The notes beneath the pieces are model-generated. The model saw nothing but the letters and a program-made list of their open reading frames with translations. It searched no databases and was not told the DNA's origin. DNA of 64,000 nt, taken from Oscillatoriales cyanobacterium CG2_30_40_61. Lineage in GTDB: Bacteria > Cyanobacteriota > Cyanobacteriia > Cyanobacteriales > Microcoleaceae. The DNA lies in the NCBI GenBank assembly GCA_001873365.1, contig MNYZ01000002.1, forward strand, positions 1 to 64,000. Reading direction: 5' to 3'. The position numbers were made by a program, and so were the translations under genes. Positions 28,122-39,241 of this stretch are shown here, one piece after another (the first letter of the stretch is position 1; every line of letters begins with the position of its first letter).

Positions 28122-28481
28122 ATGGGTAGTTTTAATCACATTTTGAGTGAAGAAGATTGCGATCTCAGGGAAGAACAACTTAAGCAGTTAATCAAATTAA
28201 ATAAACATAAAAAAGATCCTCAGATTGCACATTTAATTAGATGTATTGCTTTAACCATCGAAGAATACGAAAAGCAGGAATTTCCCCTAGAGAAAGCTTC
28301 AGGAATTGAGGTAATTCAGTATTTAATGGCAGAGCATGGTTTAAAAGAATCGGATTTACCAGAAATAGGAAATCAAGGTTTAGTATCAGATGTGCTTACT
28401 GGCAAGCAGGCATTAAATTTAACAATGATTAAGGCTTTAGCTAAACGTTTTGGCCTTACTGAACAAACTTTTCTGGGTTGA
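28122..28481 (+). CDS. HigA-type HTH antitoxin without an adjacent toxin
   Basis: IEVIQYLMAEHGLKESDLPEIGNQGLVSDVLTGKQALNLTMIKALAKRFGLTEQTFL. Confidence 0.8.
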   Translation: MGSFNHILSEEDCDLREEQLKQLIKLNKHKKDPQIAHLIRCIALTIEEYEKQEFPLEKASGIEVIQYLMAEHGLKESDLPEIGNQGLVSDVLTGKQALNLTMIKALAKRFGLTEQTFLG

Positions 28482-28514
28482 AGCCCACCCATTTCAATAA
28501 CACTTTCCTTCTAA

Positions 28515-28587
28515 CGAGTATGGAGGGACTCGAACCCCCGACCCTCAGGACCGGAACCTGATGCTCTATCCACTGAGCTACATACCC
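28515..28587 (-). tRNA. tRNA-Arg (anticodon CCG)
   Basis: Minus strand GGGTATGTAGCTCAGTGGATAGAGCATCAGGTTCCGGTCCTGAGGGTCGGGGGTTCGAGTCCCTCCATACTCG; complete cloverleaf, no encoded CCA. Confidence 0.95.
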
Positions 28588-28642
28588 AAACTTTTATTAA
28601 TATAGCATATTCTTGAGAAAATATCATTTTATTTTGGGAATT

Positions 28643-28993
28643 ATGGACTCAATCCACATTTCAGGGATTCGCAGCTACGGTTATACTGGATATTTACCGG
28701 AAGAACAGGTTTTGGGACAATGGTTTGAAGCCGAGATCACCCTGTGGTTAGATCTAAGACCCGTGGGTAGTAGTGATGCGATCGCCGATACCCTGGACTA
28801 CCGCCAGACCATCAAAACCGTTGAGAATGTGATTAAAACCAGTAAATTCGCCCTTTTGGAACGATTGGCCACGGAAATTAGCGACACCCTATTACAACAA
28901 CCCCGAGTGGAAAAAGTCCGGGTACAGTTAACCAAACCCTCCCCTCCCATTCCCGATTTTAGCGGAAAAATCCACATTGATATCACCCGTTAA
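28643..28993 (+). CDS. folB: Dihydroneopterin aldolase
   Basis: MDSIHISGIRSYGYTGYLPEEQVLGQWFEAEITLWLDL...DTLDYRQTIKTVENVI...LLERLATEISDTLL..VRVQLTKPSPPIPDFSGKIHIDI. Confidence 0.92.
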   Translation: MDSIHISGIRSYGYTGYLPEEQVLGQWFEAEITLWLDLRPVGSSDAIADTLDYRQTIKTVENVIKTSKFALLERLATEISDTLLQQPRVEKVRVQLTKPSPPIPDFSGKIHIDITR

Positions 28994-29032
28994 GTCATGT
29001 AGAGACGAGCCATGGCGCGTCTGGCCCACTGA

Positions 29033-30823
29033 TTACCATTGCGGCGATGATCGGAGTAGCTTAACAGCTTGTTCGGGGTTGAGTGGGGTTGAGAAGAAAT
29101 ATCCCTGGCCAAAATCACAATTTAACTGTCTTAATTTTTTTAATTGTTGGGCGGTTTCTATGCCTTCTGCAATCACATTCATCCCCATTTTTTGAGCAAT
29201 ATTAATAATTACGGGAACCAAGCCAAATTGTTGAGGATCTTCATCTAATTCTTGAATAAAAGAATGGTCAATTTTCAAGGTATCAACGGGGAATGAATGC
29301 AGATAACTCAAGGAAGAATAACCCGTACCAAAATCATCTAAACTGAGTTGAATTTCCCGTTGTCGTAACTGATTTAAGATAACTTGTGCGGTTTTAACAT
29401 TATTCATAATTGCACTTTCTTTGATTTCCAATTTTAAACAGTTATAATTCAAATGGGTTTGTTCAACAATTTCATCCAGTTGAGCAATTAAGTTATTTTG
29501 GCTAAATTGTCGAGGGGTGAGATTAATACTAATGGTTAAGGGAATTTCCTGAAATTGTTGTTGCCAAAGATAAATTTGTTCCCCCGCTTGTCGCAAAACC
29601 AAATTGCCAATTTCCGTAATTAAACCCGTTTCTTCGGCTACGGGAATAAACTCATTAGGAGAGATTAAACCCCGTTGGGGATGTTCCCAACAAACTAATG
29701 CTTCAAACCCCACAATTTTGCCAGTTTTCAAAGCAATAATAGGCTGATAATTTACCCCGAGTTGTTGTTCCTTAATAGCCGTGCGTAAATCCGCATCAAG
29801 CTGTAAAAAAGATAAAGCACTTTTATACATAGTGGGATCAAAAACTTGATAACAGGAAATTCCTCGGGATTTTGCCCGATACATTGCCGTATCCACATCC
29901 CGTAAAATTTGTTCCGGTCGGCTATACTCCGGTTGACTATAGGCGACTCCAATACTAGCATTAATATAAATCGGATAGGAAAGAATAGAAAAGGGTTTAG
30001 CTAAAATATCAATAATTTTCTCCGCCGTTTGAATTGCCATTTCCGGCTCAGTTAAATCCCTTAATAAAATTGCAAATTCATCTCCCCCAAACCGAGATAA
30101 AATATCAATATCAGATACGGTAGATTGTAACCTTTGAGCAATGGAAACTAATAATTGATCACCGACGGAATGACCCAAGGAATCATTAATCACTTTAAAG
30201 CGATCGCAATCCAAAAATAACACCGCAAACTGATGATTAGGATGTTCTTGTAACTGGTTAATAGTCGATTCCAAATGTTGAATAAATAATAACCGATTGG
30301 GGAGGTTAGTCAACTGATCATAGAGGGCTTTTTTTAGTAATTGAGCATGAACATCTTCCAGTTCTTGGGTACGTTCTTTCACCCGTTGTTCCAATTCCCT
30401 GTTCAATTTTACAATTCTTTGTCGAGCAAATTGTAACGACAATTGATTTTGAACCCGGACTAAAACCTCATCAAATTGAAACGGTTTAGTAATATAATCC
30501 GATCCCCCAACTGCAAAGCCCTTAATTTTATTTTGAACTTCATCCAAAGCACTTAAAAAAATCACCGGAATATCGGCGGTTTCAGGATTATTTTTAATCT
30601 GTTTACACACCTCATAACCATCCATCTGAGGCATCATAATATCTAATAAAACAATATCAGGTCGTTGAATTTCAATCGCCCTCAAGGCAATCATTCCATT
30701 CAAAGCTTGACGCACTTCATAGCCGCGACGGATCAACATTCTGGATAATAAGCGCAAATTTTCAGGATTATCGTCGATAATCAGAATATTGCCTTTAGAA
30801 ATATCAGGTTGGTTCTCAATCAT
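29033..30823 (-). CDS. Response regulator with GGDEF and EAL domains
   Basis: REC ([33 protein letters not shown]), [44 protein letters not shown]. Start set at MIENQ, which overlaps the upstream stop as ATGA. Confidence 0.93.
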   Translation of the reverse strand: MIENQPDISKGNILIIDDNPENLRLLSRMLIRRGYEVRQALNGMIALRAIEIQRPDIVLLDIMMPQMDGYEVCKQIKNNPETADIPVIFLSALDEVQNKIKGFAVGGSDYITKPFQFDEVLVRVQNQLSLQFARQRIVKLNRELEQRVKERTQELEDVHAQLLKKALYDQLTNLPNRLLFIQHLESTINQLQEHPNHQFAVLFLDCDRFKVINDSLGHSVGDQLLVSIAQRLQSTVSDIDILSRFGGDEFAILLRDLTEPEMAIQTAEKIIDILAKPFSILSYPIYINASIGVAYSQPEYSRPEQILRDVDTAMYRAKSRGISCYQVFDPTMYKSALSFLQLDADLRTAIKEQQLGVNYQPIIALKTGKIVGFEALVCWEHPQRGLISPNEFIPVAEETGLITEIGNLVLRQAGEQIYLWQQQFQEIPLTISINLTPRQFSQNNLIAQLDEIVEQTHLNYNCLKLEIKESAIMNNVKTAQVILNQLRQREIQLSLDDFGTGYSSLSYLHSFPVDTLKIDHSFIQELDEDPQQFGLVPVIINIAQKMGMNVIAEGIETAQQLKKLRQLNCDFGQGYFFSTPLNPEQAVKLLRSSPQW

Positions 30824-33800
30824 TGTGTATTTTTCGCAGAATCTTCTGGTTGTTTCGCCCATTCCATCACTTGATCAAAGCGGAAATTATCCACTAAATG
30901 GTTCAAATATTGAGCCGTTGCTTCATGTTCAGAAGGAATTTGACTAATCAACTGGAGTAATAAGCGATCGCTACATTGAGCCGCCGCGTGATAGAGTTGT
31001 TCCACCCATTCCGGTGGCATCACCAGAGCCTTAGCAGTAACCAGAGGTTGAATCATAGTAGCACTATCGGATGAGTCACCGAATTCCGATGATTGAGATA
31101 ACAATGGGGGCGCGTATTCATACTGTACTTTTAAATATTCACCTATTTTGTTCAAAAGTTCATCCTCTGGAAAAGGCGTATACAAAAAGTCATCACAACC
31201 CGCCGATAAAGCCAACTGTTTATCCGTCTCCGACCCCGATGGAATCATTGCTAGAATAATCGTTGGATGGGGGCTAATGCCCTCAAGTTCAGCTTTAGAG
31301 TTGATTAACCCCGGCTCATAATTTTCGTCGAGAAATTCTTCCTGACGAATTTTTTGAATAGTATCACCCTTCACAATCGGTATCCCTATTTTGATCAGAA
31401 TTAAGTGGGGTTTCCACACTCGCCAAAGGGTTAAAGCCTGATCCCCATTTTCTGCTTCCCTGACCGTAAAACCCATCTGTTCCAGAAATTCAGTTAAATG
31501 GGAACGCCAGGAAATTTGATCCTCAACCACCAACAAGCGATAGTTGAGTTGATTGGGGGATAGGCTGATAATTTTCTCCGAGGAAAATACTGGGTATGGC
31601 GGTTGAATTTCTGCGAGTTGAACCGGAATCACCAACTTTAATTTTATCCCCTGATTTGAGGAATGTTCCATCATTATTGTTCCTTTCATCAGGTGTAGAA
31701 ATTGCTGGCTAATGGGTAAACTTATATTTTCTGTCTCGTGCAAGGTGAGACTGCGTTGAATTGATGTAAAGGGTTTAAATAAATCTTGAATTTCCAAGGA
31801 CTGTCTATTGGATCGGGTAGTTTCAATTTCAAATTCAAGTTGAATATTTTGGGTAGCAGAATTGGACTCCAAACCCGAGGATTCCCGAGGAGGAAATAGG
31901 GGTTTAACTCTAACTCGCAGTTTCCCCCCTTCTGTCCAACTCATCAAATGTCCCAAACAATTCAATAGAATTTGTCTGAATTTATTTTCATCGGTAATAA
32001 TCCATTGGGGTAGATTTTCAGCCCGTTCTAACTCAAATTCTAATCCCCTGGGTTTAATTTTTGTCCTGAGTAAATCTCGAATATAATCTAACCCTTGAAA
32101 TAAATCAAAGCGACTCGGACTGAGGCTAATCCGGTCAGCTTCTAGTTTAGACATCTCCAGAATATCATTAATTAAAGCCAATAAATGTTTACCACTCCGA
32201 TGAATAATTCGGATCTGTTCTTGTTGTTCAGAACCCAAACTTGAATCAAGGTTCATCAGTTGTGTAAATCCCAAAATTGCATTTAAAGGAGTGCGTAATT
32301 CGTGACTCATATTAGCTAAAAATTCACTTTTAGCTCGGTTCGCAGCATCGGCAGCTTCCTTAGCTTGAGACAGTTCTTCTGATTGTTGTTGAGTATGGGT
32401 TAATAAAGCCACTTGTTGCAATGCCACTCCTAATTGGGAGCCAATTTGTACCACTAAATTAATTTCTGATTCTTGCCACTGACGGGGACTTGAATGTTGA
32501 TAGACCGCTAACAGTCCCCATAATTTTAACTTAGCCCGAATCGAGGTAGAACTTTCGAGTGTAACATCCACTGTAGGTGACACCATTTGACAAAAAATCG
32601 GCACAATTAAATAGGCTTTAACCTGCATCCGTTCTAATAACTGTAAATAACAATCGGGAAATCCCGCTTGGTAAATATCAGAAATACATAAATAACTCAA
32701 ACCATCTCGATGAACTCCTTCCTGAATATCTCGCAGGTAGGTATCTTGAATTTTATCTTCCTGATTTAAACTCGATAAAACACAATTTTCCGGTTCAAAA
32801 CTGCTCGGATCAAAGTGTAAGTCTTGAATCGATTGATAGATTAAGGGTTCACAACCCGATGCCAAAGATTCCGCCACAAATTGACCTTGACCATCAGAAT
32901 TAAACTGATAAATTCCCACCCGATCACTATTTAATTCATAACGCAATTCTTGAGTCGCCGTGGAAAAAATCGTCTCCGCATCCAGGGTTTGACGCATTCT
33001 ACCAATAATTCGAGCTTGGGCTTGTTGACGTCGGGCGATTTCGCGTAATAGGATTTCTGACTGTTTGGTTTGGGTAATATCAATAATTAAACCATCCCAT
33101 AAAATGCTCCCATCTGGTTGAGATTCAGGACGGGAATTTCCCTGTAACCATTTAGTTTTACCTTTGTGATTAATAATCCGCCAGGTATAACTCCAAGGCA
33201 TTAAAGTTTCAGCCGAATCACAGATGGAATTAAACAATCCTTGGATATCTTCAGGATGGACTTTTTCAAATAATAGATGCACATTGATCATCGCCTGGGC
33301 GGGAGAAACTTCGTATAAATCCCAACAGCCTGAACTCGCATAGGGTAAACTCATGGAACCATCGGGATGTAAGACAAATTGATAAATCATCCCGGGTATA
33401 TTATCCGCTAAATTTTGATAGCGGGTTTTACTCCGTTCTAAAGCCTGTTGAGTTTCTTCTGTGGTTTGACGAATCGCGATTAATTCTCCCACGAGTTTCA
33501 ACCAATTCTGGGTTTCTACTGTCCATTCCTGGGCAGCATGAAAGTTCATAATCCCCATAAATCCCTTAGTTTTTCCAGCTTTAATTAAGGGAATAAAAAT
33601 CAGAGATCGACAATTGAGACGGCGCAGAGTTCTTTGATCCTGGGGGAGTAAATCGAGAAACTGATCGAGGTCAGAAATTGCTAAAATTTCAGTTTTTTTC
33701 AGTTGTAAATGTTGATGAATCTTCGGGAGAGTTTGACTAGATAAAATCGGACAATAGTTTTGTTGAATTTGTGGTTCTGTGGTCTGCCATTGGGCTGTAA

Positions 33801-35658
33801 TTTTCCAGGGCATCGGTTCAGTCTGACAATTAAAGATAAAAGCCCAATCACAGTCAAGAAATTGACCCACTTCTTGCAGGGTCAAACGAATCGCATTTTC
33901 TATTTTATCATTAATAAATAGCCGAGAAATCTGACTAAGTAGATTATCTACCCGGGAGCGATATTTAAGCAATTCCTCCCCTAATTGGCGTTCTAATTCC
34001 GCACCTGCCCGATCTGCAAAAATTTTTAAAATGGATTCTTGACTCAAATTCAGTTCTTTATTTTGAGTATCCATAACTGTTAATATCCCAATCACCTCTC
34101 GAGTCGAATCAAATAAAGGGATTCCCCAATAACTTTGGGCTTTTAATTCCCCTAATTCTGGATCATTGGGAAATAAAATCTGGACATTTTCACTAAAATG
34201 ACAGGGTTCAGCCATTTTAATCACCTGATCACAAGGTGTTCCTGCTAACTCATACATTAAATGTTCCTGCCACTTTTCTCCATTCCAAAATGCTAAGGTT
34301 TCTAATTTTGAAGGAGAGGATTTTAAGAGTTTAAAAACCCCAGCATAGCGGACTTGTAAGACTTCAGTTAAATAGTAAACACAGGAACGGAAAAATTCTT
34401 GACCTGTTTTGGCGGCGGTTCCTTCTACAATTAGTTGTAACGCTCTTTCTGTTGTTTTTTGTTCCGTAATATCCGATGCTGTGCCCCTAATCCCAATCAA
34501 ATCTCCCTCGGAATTATATAGGGGAAAAGCATTCACTAACAGATGTACCCATTTTCCGTCTTTGGACATATTAATCAGATGATTTCTGACCAAACATTGA
34601 CCCGCTAAAATGAGTTGAAAGATTTTCTGCACCTCAGAAACTTGCTCCAGGGGAACAAAATATGAAAATAGCTTGCCGATCACTTCTTCCGGTTCATATC
34701 CCATAATGGTTTTCACCGCCGGACTCACAAAGGTATAATATCCCTGTAAATTTACTGACCAAATAATATCCTGAGAGGTTTCAACTAAATTCCGATACTT
34801 TTTTTCACTTTTAATTAAGGCATCTTCAATTTTTTCTTTATCTTTTTGGGATAATTCTTTTTCGCTAATATCATTAATAATGGATAAAATATAAGTTTTT
34901 TTTTCTAAAAAAATTATTTCTTCTGACAATAATAATCGTTTGATTTCTCCCGTTTTTGTCCGTTGCTCGACTACCTGATTATGAATAGGTTTTCCCTGCT
35001 GAATTTGTTGTTTTAACTCCTGTTCATCTTCGGGATTGACCCACAAATTTAAGTCCGCCACTTGTTTGCCCAGCACTTCCGATTCTTGATAACCAAAAAT
35101 CTTGAGAAAACTGGGGTTAACGTCTAAAAAATATCCTTCTTTGTAAGTTCGTAAGCTAATCGGATTCGGACTATTTAAAAATACTTTGGAAAATTTTTCT
35201 TCTAGTTGTTGACGAGTTTGAATTTCAGTTTGAAGTTGCAGATTCTGAATTTTAAATTGATGGTGTAAACCTTGGATCGTGAGTTGATGATGAATGCGGG
35301 CTAGAACTTCATCTTTCTGTAACGGTTTAGTGATATAGTCCGCCGCGCCCATCCGAAAGGCTTTCACTTTTTCCGAGATTTCTTCAATTACACTCACAAA
35401 GATCACAGGAATATACTGAGTCCTAACATCCGCTTTCAGGCGTTGACAGACCTCATACCCGTCCATAACTGGCATCATAATATCCAATATGATTAAATTG
35501 GGTAGGGTATCTAAAGCCATCTTTAAGCCCAATTCCCCAGAATTTGCCAGTTGAACTTGATATCCTTGCAAACTCAGAAGTTTCCCCAAATATTTAAGGT
35601 TAATCGGGGAATCATCGATAATTAAGATATTAAGTGCTTGATATTCAGTATTATCCAT
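30820..35658 (-). CDS. Multi-sensor hybrid histidine kinase-like protein (REC-PAS-PAS-GAF-GAF-PAS-GAF-HisKA-degenerate HATPase-degenerate REC)
   Basis: Intact N-terminal REC and H-box ([17 protein letters not shown]); HATPase region and C-terminal REC lack canonical residues (see findings). Confidence 0.88.
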   Translation of the reverse strand: MDNTEYQALNILIIDDSPINLKYLGKLLSLQGYQVQLANSGELGLKMALDTLPNLIILDIMMPVMDGYEVCQRLKADVRTQYIPVIFVSVIEEISEKVKAFRMGAADYITKPLQKDEVLARIHHQLTIQGLHHQFKIQNLQLQTEIQTRQQLEEKFSKVFLNSPNPISLRTYKEGYFLDVNPSFLKIFGYQESEVLGKQVADLNLWVNPEDEQELKQQIQQGKPIHNQVVEQRTKTGEIKRLLLSEEIIFLEKKTYILSIINDISEKELSQKDKEKIEDALIKSEKKYRNLVETSQDIIWSVNLQGYYTFVSPAVKTIMGYEPEEVIGKLFSYFVPLEQVSEVQKIFQLILAGQCLVRNHLINMSKDGKWVHLLVNAFPLYNSEGDLIGIRGTASDITEQKTTERALQLIVEGTAAKTGQEFFRSCVYYLTEVLQVRYAGVFKLLKSSPSKLETLAFWNGEKWQEHLMYELAGTPCDQVIKMAEPCHFSENVQILFPNDPELGELKAQSYWGIPLFDSTREVIGILTVMDTQNKELNLSQESILKIFADRAGAELERQLGEELLKYRSRVDNLLSQISRLFINDKIENAIRLTLQEVGQFLDCDWAFIFNCQTEPMPWKITAQWQTTEPQIQQNYCPILSSQTLPKIHQHLQLKKTEILAISDLDQFLDLLPQDQRTLRRLNCRSLIFIPLIKAGKTKGFMGIMNFHAAQEWTVETQNWLKLVGELIAIRQTTEETQQALERSKTRYQNLADNIPGMIYQFVLHPDGSMSLPYASSGCWDLYEVSPAQAMINVHLLFEKVHPEDIQGLFNSICDSAETLMPWSYTWRIINHKGKTKWLQGNSRPESQPDGSILWDGLIIDITQTKQSEILLREIARRQQAQARIIGRMRQTLDAETIFSTATQELRYELNSDRVGIYQFNSDGQGQFVAESLASGCEPLIYQSIQDLHFDPSSFEPENCVLSSLNQEDKIQDTYLRDIQEGVHRDGLSYLCISDIYQAGFPDCYLQLLERMQVKAYLIVPIFCQMVSPTVDVTLESSTSIRAKLKLWGLLAVYQHSSPRQWQESEINLVVQIGSQLGVALQQVALLTHTQQQSEELSQAKEAADAANRAKSEFLANMSHELRTPLNAILGFTQLMNLDSSLGSEQQEQIRIIHRSGKHLLALINDILEMSKLEADRISLSPSRFDLFQGLDYIRDLLRTKIKPRGLEFELERAENLPQWIITDENKFRQILLNCLGHLMSWTEGGKLRVRVKPLFPPRESSGLESNSATQNIQLEFEIETTRSNRQSLEIQDLFKPFTSIQRSLTLHETENISLPISQQFLHLMKGTIMMEHSSNQGIKLKLVIPVQLAEIQPPYPVFSSEKIISLSPNQLNYRLLVVEDQISWRSHLTEFLEQMGFTVREAENGDQALTLWRVWKPHLILIKIGIPIVKGDTIQKIRQEEFLDENYEPGLINSKAELEGISPHPTIILAMIPSGSETDKQLALSAGCDDFLYTPFPEDELLNKIGEYLKVQYEYAPPLLSQSSEFGDSSDSATMIQPLVTAKALVMPPEWVEQLYHAAAQCSDRLLLQLISQIPSEHEATAQYLNHLVDNFRFDQVMEWAKQPEDSAKNTQ

Positions 35659-35664
35659 TGTGGG

Positions 35665-35788
35665 AATTACGAGTTACGAATTGACAATTACGAATTGGGA
35701 ATTAACAGTTACGGATTCAGAACTAATGATTAAAAATTTACCTCGTAATTCGTAATTCGTAATTCGTAATTCGTAATTCGCAATTATT
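35665..35788. repeat. STRR array (cgtaatt)n with inverted copies
   Basis: Five tandem cgtaatt at 35744-35778 plus cgcaatt; inverted copies (aattacga/gttacgaatt) at about 35665-35697. Confidence 0.88.
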
Positions 35789-35919
35789 ACGTCTGTACCC
35801 GTCATCAAGTATCAGTAATCAACTCTTGAACCGATAACTGGTACGGGCTGGTTCATCAAGATGGGCGGTGATTAACTAAAGATCTATAAATAACCCGCCC
35901 CTACAACTGATAACTGATT

Positions 35920-36309
35920 CTAGGCTTTTTTTAAGAGTTCTGTCCGAATTGAGCCCCCTTTCCATGTCCAGTCCTCCCGTTCTTCGGTGGGGACAAAACA
36001 GGCCCACAGACTGCCCGGAGACACTTCATAGAAATTTTTAATTTCCGCGATCGCCACCTCACCCCATGGCGCTCTTACCTGGATCAGATCCCCTAAATTA
36101 AACACCTCACCCCCTTGGTTTTGGGCTTCTTCAAGTTCAACCCAAGGTTTAGGCGGGGTGACATCAGGGCGACGGGGTTTACTAAACGAAGGTTTATCCC
36201 GATCAGACGGCGAATGGACTCGAATGATCGACTTTTCACTTCCGGCGGGTGTTAATCGAATCTCGGCGGCCGGTTTCGGTCTAATAATTGCCGGAGTTTT
36301 CTCATCCAT
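35920..36309 (-). CDS. Hypothetical protein
   Basis: 129-aa ORF, conserved-looking C-terminal part (FNLGDLIQVRAPWGEVAIAEIKNFYEVSPGSLWACFVPTEEREDWTW); no family recognised. Confidence 0.6.
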   Translation of the reverse strand: MDEKTPAIIRPKPAAEIRLTPAGSEKSIIRVHSPSDRDKPSFSKPRRPDVTPPKPWVELEEAQNQGGEVFNLGDLIQVRAPWGEVAIAEIKNFYEVSPGSLWACFVPTEEREDWTWKGGSIRTELLKKA

Positions 36310-36688
36310 GAATAAACGGCTCCATCAAAATTGAAGATCACGGGTTCAGATCAACATTCTAATCCAACAAACACGGACAAAAAAACCCAATTGTTAAGAA
36401 ATCGAGGATTTTGCCCTCCGCCGATGCCCCCAATTATATATGGGGTCTGTGTTGAATCTGCACACAAAACCAATTTGCCCGGATAAACGTGCTAGGTTAG
36501 TTTCAGGCGGTATGCTTCTTTATATAGCATTCTGGGCGGTTAGGAAAAAGAATGATCCAGAAAACCTTATGTTCAGGTCTTTTCCTCCGGTGTCCCCTAT
36601 TCCCCGACCGTTGCATCTTTCGGAATCTAAGTTAATCAGGTTGTTTTTTGTAACAGCAAAGATTCACCGTTTCAGGAGTCACCCCGTC

Positions 36689-36955
36689 ATGAATCAAAAA
36701 CCCCAGGATCTTCGTCGTAGTGCCGCCGAAAAGTTCATTGAGTCTTTTGATCAAGAGTTATTACGCGCATTTCAACAGTCGGAGGCAGTGACTCCTAACC
36801 CTCAGCCTGCACCCCCAGAACAAGCTGTTGCGGTTCCCCGTCCGGCCAAAACCTCCGAAGCCATTAGCTTATCGGATTTGGAAGCCGCGATCTCCGATAT
36901 TGAACAATATCTACATGAGCAACATCCTCCCACTTCCGACGACCCCCAAGAATAA
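36689..36955 (+). CDS. Hypothetical protein (start trimmed to MNQKPQDLRRS)
   Basis: RRSAAEKFIESFDQELLRAFQQSE..SLSDLEAAISDIEQYLHEQ; the upstream ORF extension has no protein-like character. Confidence 0.6.
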   Translation: MNQKPQDLRRSAAEKFIESFDQELLRAFQQSEAVTPNPQPAPPEQAVAVPRPAKTSEAISLSDLEAAISDIEQYLHEQHPPTSDDPQE

Positions 36956-36961
36956 CTTTTC

Positions 36962-37741
36962 CTAAATCCCTTGGCGTTGGCGTTGGGCTTCATAGAGCAT
37001 CAGCGCGACGGAAATACCCACATTTAGCGATTCCACCCCTAGCTGTAATGGAATTTGAACCTGATGGTCTGCTAGGGCTTGAAGATCGGGAGAAAGTCCA
37101 GCCCCTTCATTCCCAAATACCAGGAGAGTCGGCCGGGTCAGATCTAATTGCCAATAGGACATCGCAGCCTGGGGGACTGTCGCTACAATTTGTAATCCTT
37201 GTTGCTGAAAATGGCTAATATCCGTGGCTAAGTTAGGACTAACGGTTTTATTTAAACGAAACCAAGCCCCCGCAGAAGCCCTTAATACTTTCGGGTGGTC
37301 TAAATCTACACTATCGGAACTTAACCATAATCCCTCTACCCCCGTGGCGGCTGCTGTCCGAATAATGGTTCCTAAGTTTCCCGGGTCTTGTAGGGTTTCT
37401 AAAGCAATGCCTAAACCTTCAAGGGGCTGGGGCTGGGGGAGTATTCGAGGGGCTAGGGCAATCACGCCATCGGGATGAACGGTGGTTGCCATCGCCTCCA
37501 GTACCTCGGGACTCACCCATTCACATCGGGGGGTATTCTGGCTTAAACGTTCAAGCAGCGGTTGATTACGCCCTTGCCAGGAGGAGGTATAACACACCGT
37601 GGTGAGGGGATAGCCCACCTCACAGGCTGCCTCTACTAAGTGGGTTCCTTCAAGTAAAAATAACTGGTGTTCCTTCCGTCCCTTGGCTTGATGCAGCTTG
37701 CGAATTTGCTTCACCAATGGATTTTGCAGACTCGTTAACAT
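36962..37741 (-). CDS. TrmH/SpoU-family RNA methyltransferase
   Basis: MLTSLQNPLVKQIRKLHQAKGRKEHQLFLLEGTHLVEAA, LQDPGNLGTIIRTAAATGVEGLWL, LVFGNEGAGLSPDL, VESLNVGISVALMLYE. Confidence 0.95.
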   Translation of the reverse strand: MLTSLQNPLVKQIRKLHQAKGRKEHQLFLLEGTHLVEAACEVGYPLTTVCYTSSWQGRNQPLLERLSQNTPRCEWVSPEVLEAMATTVHPDGVIALAPRILPQPQPLEGLGIALETLQDPGNLGTIIRTAAATGVEGLWLSSDSVDLDHPKVLRASAGAWFRLNKTVSPNLATDISHFQQQGLQIVATVPQAAMSYWQLDLTRPTLLVFGNEGAGLSPDLQALADHQVQIPLQLGVESLNVGISVALMLYEAQRQRQGI

Positions 37742-37760
37742 AAGACCTGATGGATAAACA

Positions 37761-37805
37761 ACATTGACACTCCCCCGTCAAACTTAGGTTGTGACGGGGG
37801 ATTCT
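37761..37805 (-). mobile_element. Right-end/omega-RNA-like hairpin of the TnpB element
   Basis: On the minus strand CCCCCGTC-acaacctaagttt-GACGGGGG follows the tnpB 3' end, as in IS200/IS605-type right ends. Confidence 0.6.
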
Positions 37806-38986
37806 TGTTTCACAAAAGAATGCTTTTTGCAGCTTGCTGCAACGAGTCTTACACCTTCTCCGCAAGCTTTAATTTCTGCGTGTCCCGCAGTATTTGTTGA
37901 CAGTATTCTTATCCCTTCTTCACGGATATTCCTGGCTGCGTTTTCATCTCTATCATGATGGGTTTGGCAATTCGGACAAATCCAGTCACGAACACTTAAA
38001 TCCAAGGAATCATTTTTGAATTGGCAGCAATTACAAAGCTTTGTACTCGGAAAAAATCTATCAACTTCAATCAACCTTCTCCCTTCTCTTTCCAGTTTAT
38101 AGGTCAAGAAATTAATTAGCATTCCCAAACCGGCATCTAATAAAGATTTTGCCAATTTGGTACGAGCTAACCCTTTGATACAAAGGTTTTCTACTACAAT
38201 GACTTGGTTCTCATCAACTAACTTTCGAGAGAGTTTATGGAGGAATTCAACTCTTGTATTTGCTATTTTCTCATGAACCTTAGCAACTCTTTTGACTTGC
38301 TTCTTACGGTTGTTAGAGCCTTTGGTTTTTCGAGATAAAGCCCGTTGTCTCCGTTTTAATCGCTTGGCATATTTTCTAGTGGGTTTAGTTGGGTCAACCT
38401 TGGTACAAGTTTCACCATCAAACACTGTCACCAGACTTATTAACCCTAAATCGATTCCTGAAATTTTCCCTGTTTTATTGGAAATTAAATCATTAGTTTC
38501 AAATAAAATAGCAGCAAAATATTTATCTGTACTGGTTTGGGAAACCGTAACAGATTTTATTTTGCCACCAATTGTTTTTGGGAACTTGGCTTTAACAATC
38601 CCTAATTTGGGAAGTTTTAAACCGTTCCCTTTAATTGAACAACTTTCAGGATAACGAATTGATTGTTTTTTATGTTTGCTTTTGAATTTCGGAAATCTAG
38701 CTCTTTTTTGGAAGAAGTTCTTAAAAGCTGACTCTAAATTCTTTAAGGATTGTTGTAATGTCGCAGCAGTAGACTCTTGCAAAAACAAGTAATCAGGTAA
38801 CTTTTTGAGTTGGGTTAAATCCTTCGCCATGTCGTAATAACTCAACCCTTTTCCTGTTTGTTTGTACTGATTATTAGTTTTCTCCAAGTAGTGATTCCAA
38901 ACGAACCGGCAACAGCCAAAGTTTCTAACCAAAGCTGTTTCCTGTTCTTTGTTTGGGTATATCCTAACTCGGAGAACATCTAACAT
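37784..38986 (-). CDS. tnpB: TnpB, IS200/IS605-family RNA-guided nuclease (OrfB)
   Basis: RuvC residues in ISGIDLGLISL, VIVVENLCIKGL and HDRDENAARNI; zinc finger CNCC...CPNC; N-terminal LRVRIYPNKEQETALVRNFGCCRFVWNHYLEKTN. Confidence 0.95.
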   Translation of the reverse strand: MLDVLRVRIYPNKEQETALVRNFGCCRFVWNHYLEKTNNQYKQTGKGLSYYDMAKDLTQLKKLPDYLFLQESTAATLQQSLKNLESAFKNFFQKRARFPKFKSKHKKQSIRYPESCSIKGNGLKLPKLGIVKAKFPKTIGGKIKSVTVSQTSTDKYFAAILFETNDLISNKTGKISGIDLGLISLVTVFDGETCTKVDPTKPTRKYAKRLKRRQRALSRKTKGSNNRKKQVKRVAKVHEKIANTRVEFLHKLSRKLVDENQVIVVENLCIKGLARTKLAKSLLDAGLGMLINFLTYKLEREGRRLIEVDRFFPSTKLCNCCQFKNDSLDLSVRDWICPNCQTHHDRDENAARNIREEGIRILSTNTAGHAEIKACGEGVRLVAASCKKHSFVKQESPVTT

Positions 38987-39141
38987 TGCTGCTACATATT
39001 GTTTTTGAAAACCTTCTAGTATTATAATATTTTTGTCGCCAGTTGTGGGGGTGTCACTGTTTAGCAGTTAAAAAAATATGTTGCACAGCAGGCAACTCCA
39101 GAAAATTAAATTGTATTCGCTACCGCTCATGTTTTTTGTTG

Positions 39142-39198
39142 GTCGTGATTCATCTCACCGCCAAGCCTAACGGCTGTGGCGGTGAGATGAATCACGAC
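39142..39198. repeat. Long perfect inverted repeat (hairpin)
   Basis: GTCGTGATTCATCTCACCGCCA / TGGCGGTGAGATGAATCACGAC, 22 of 22 bp complementary, inner AGCC-TAAC-GGCT stem. Confidence 0.95.
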
Positions 39199-39241
39199 AT
39201 TTAAGATAGGGGCGCGAAAATCACACCCCTAACCGTTCAAT

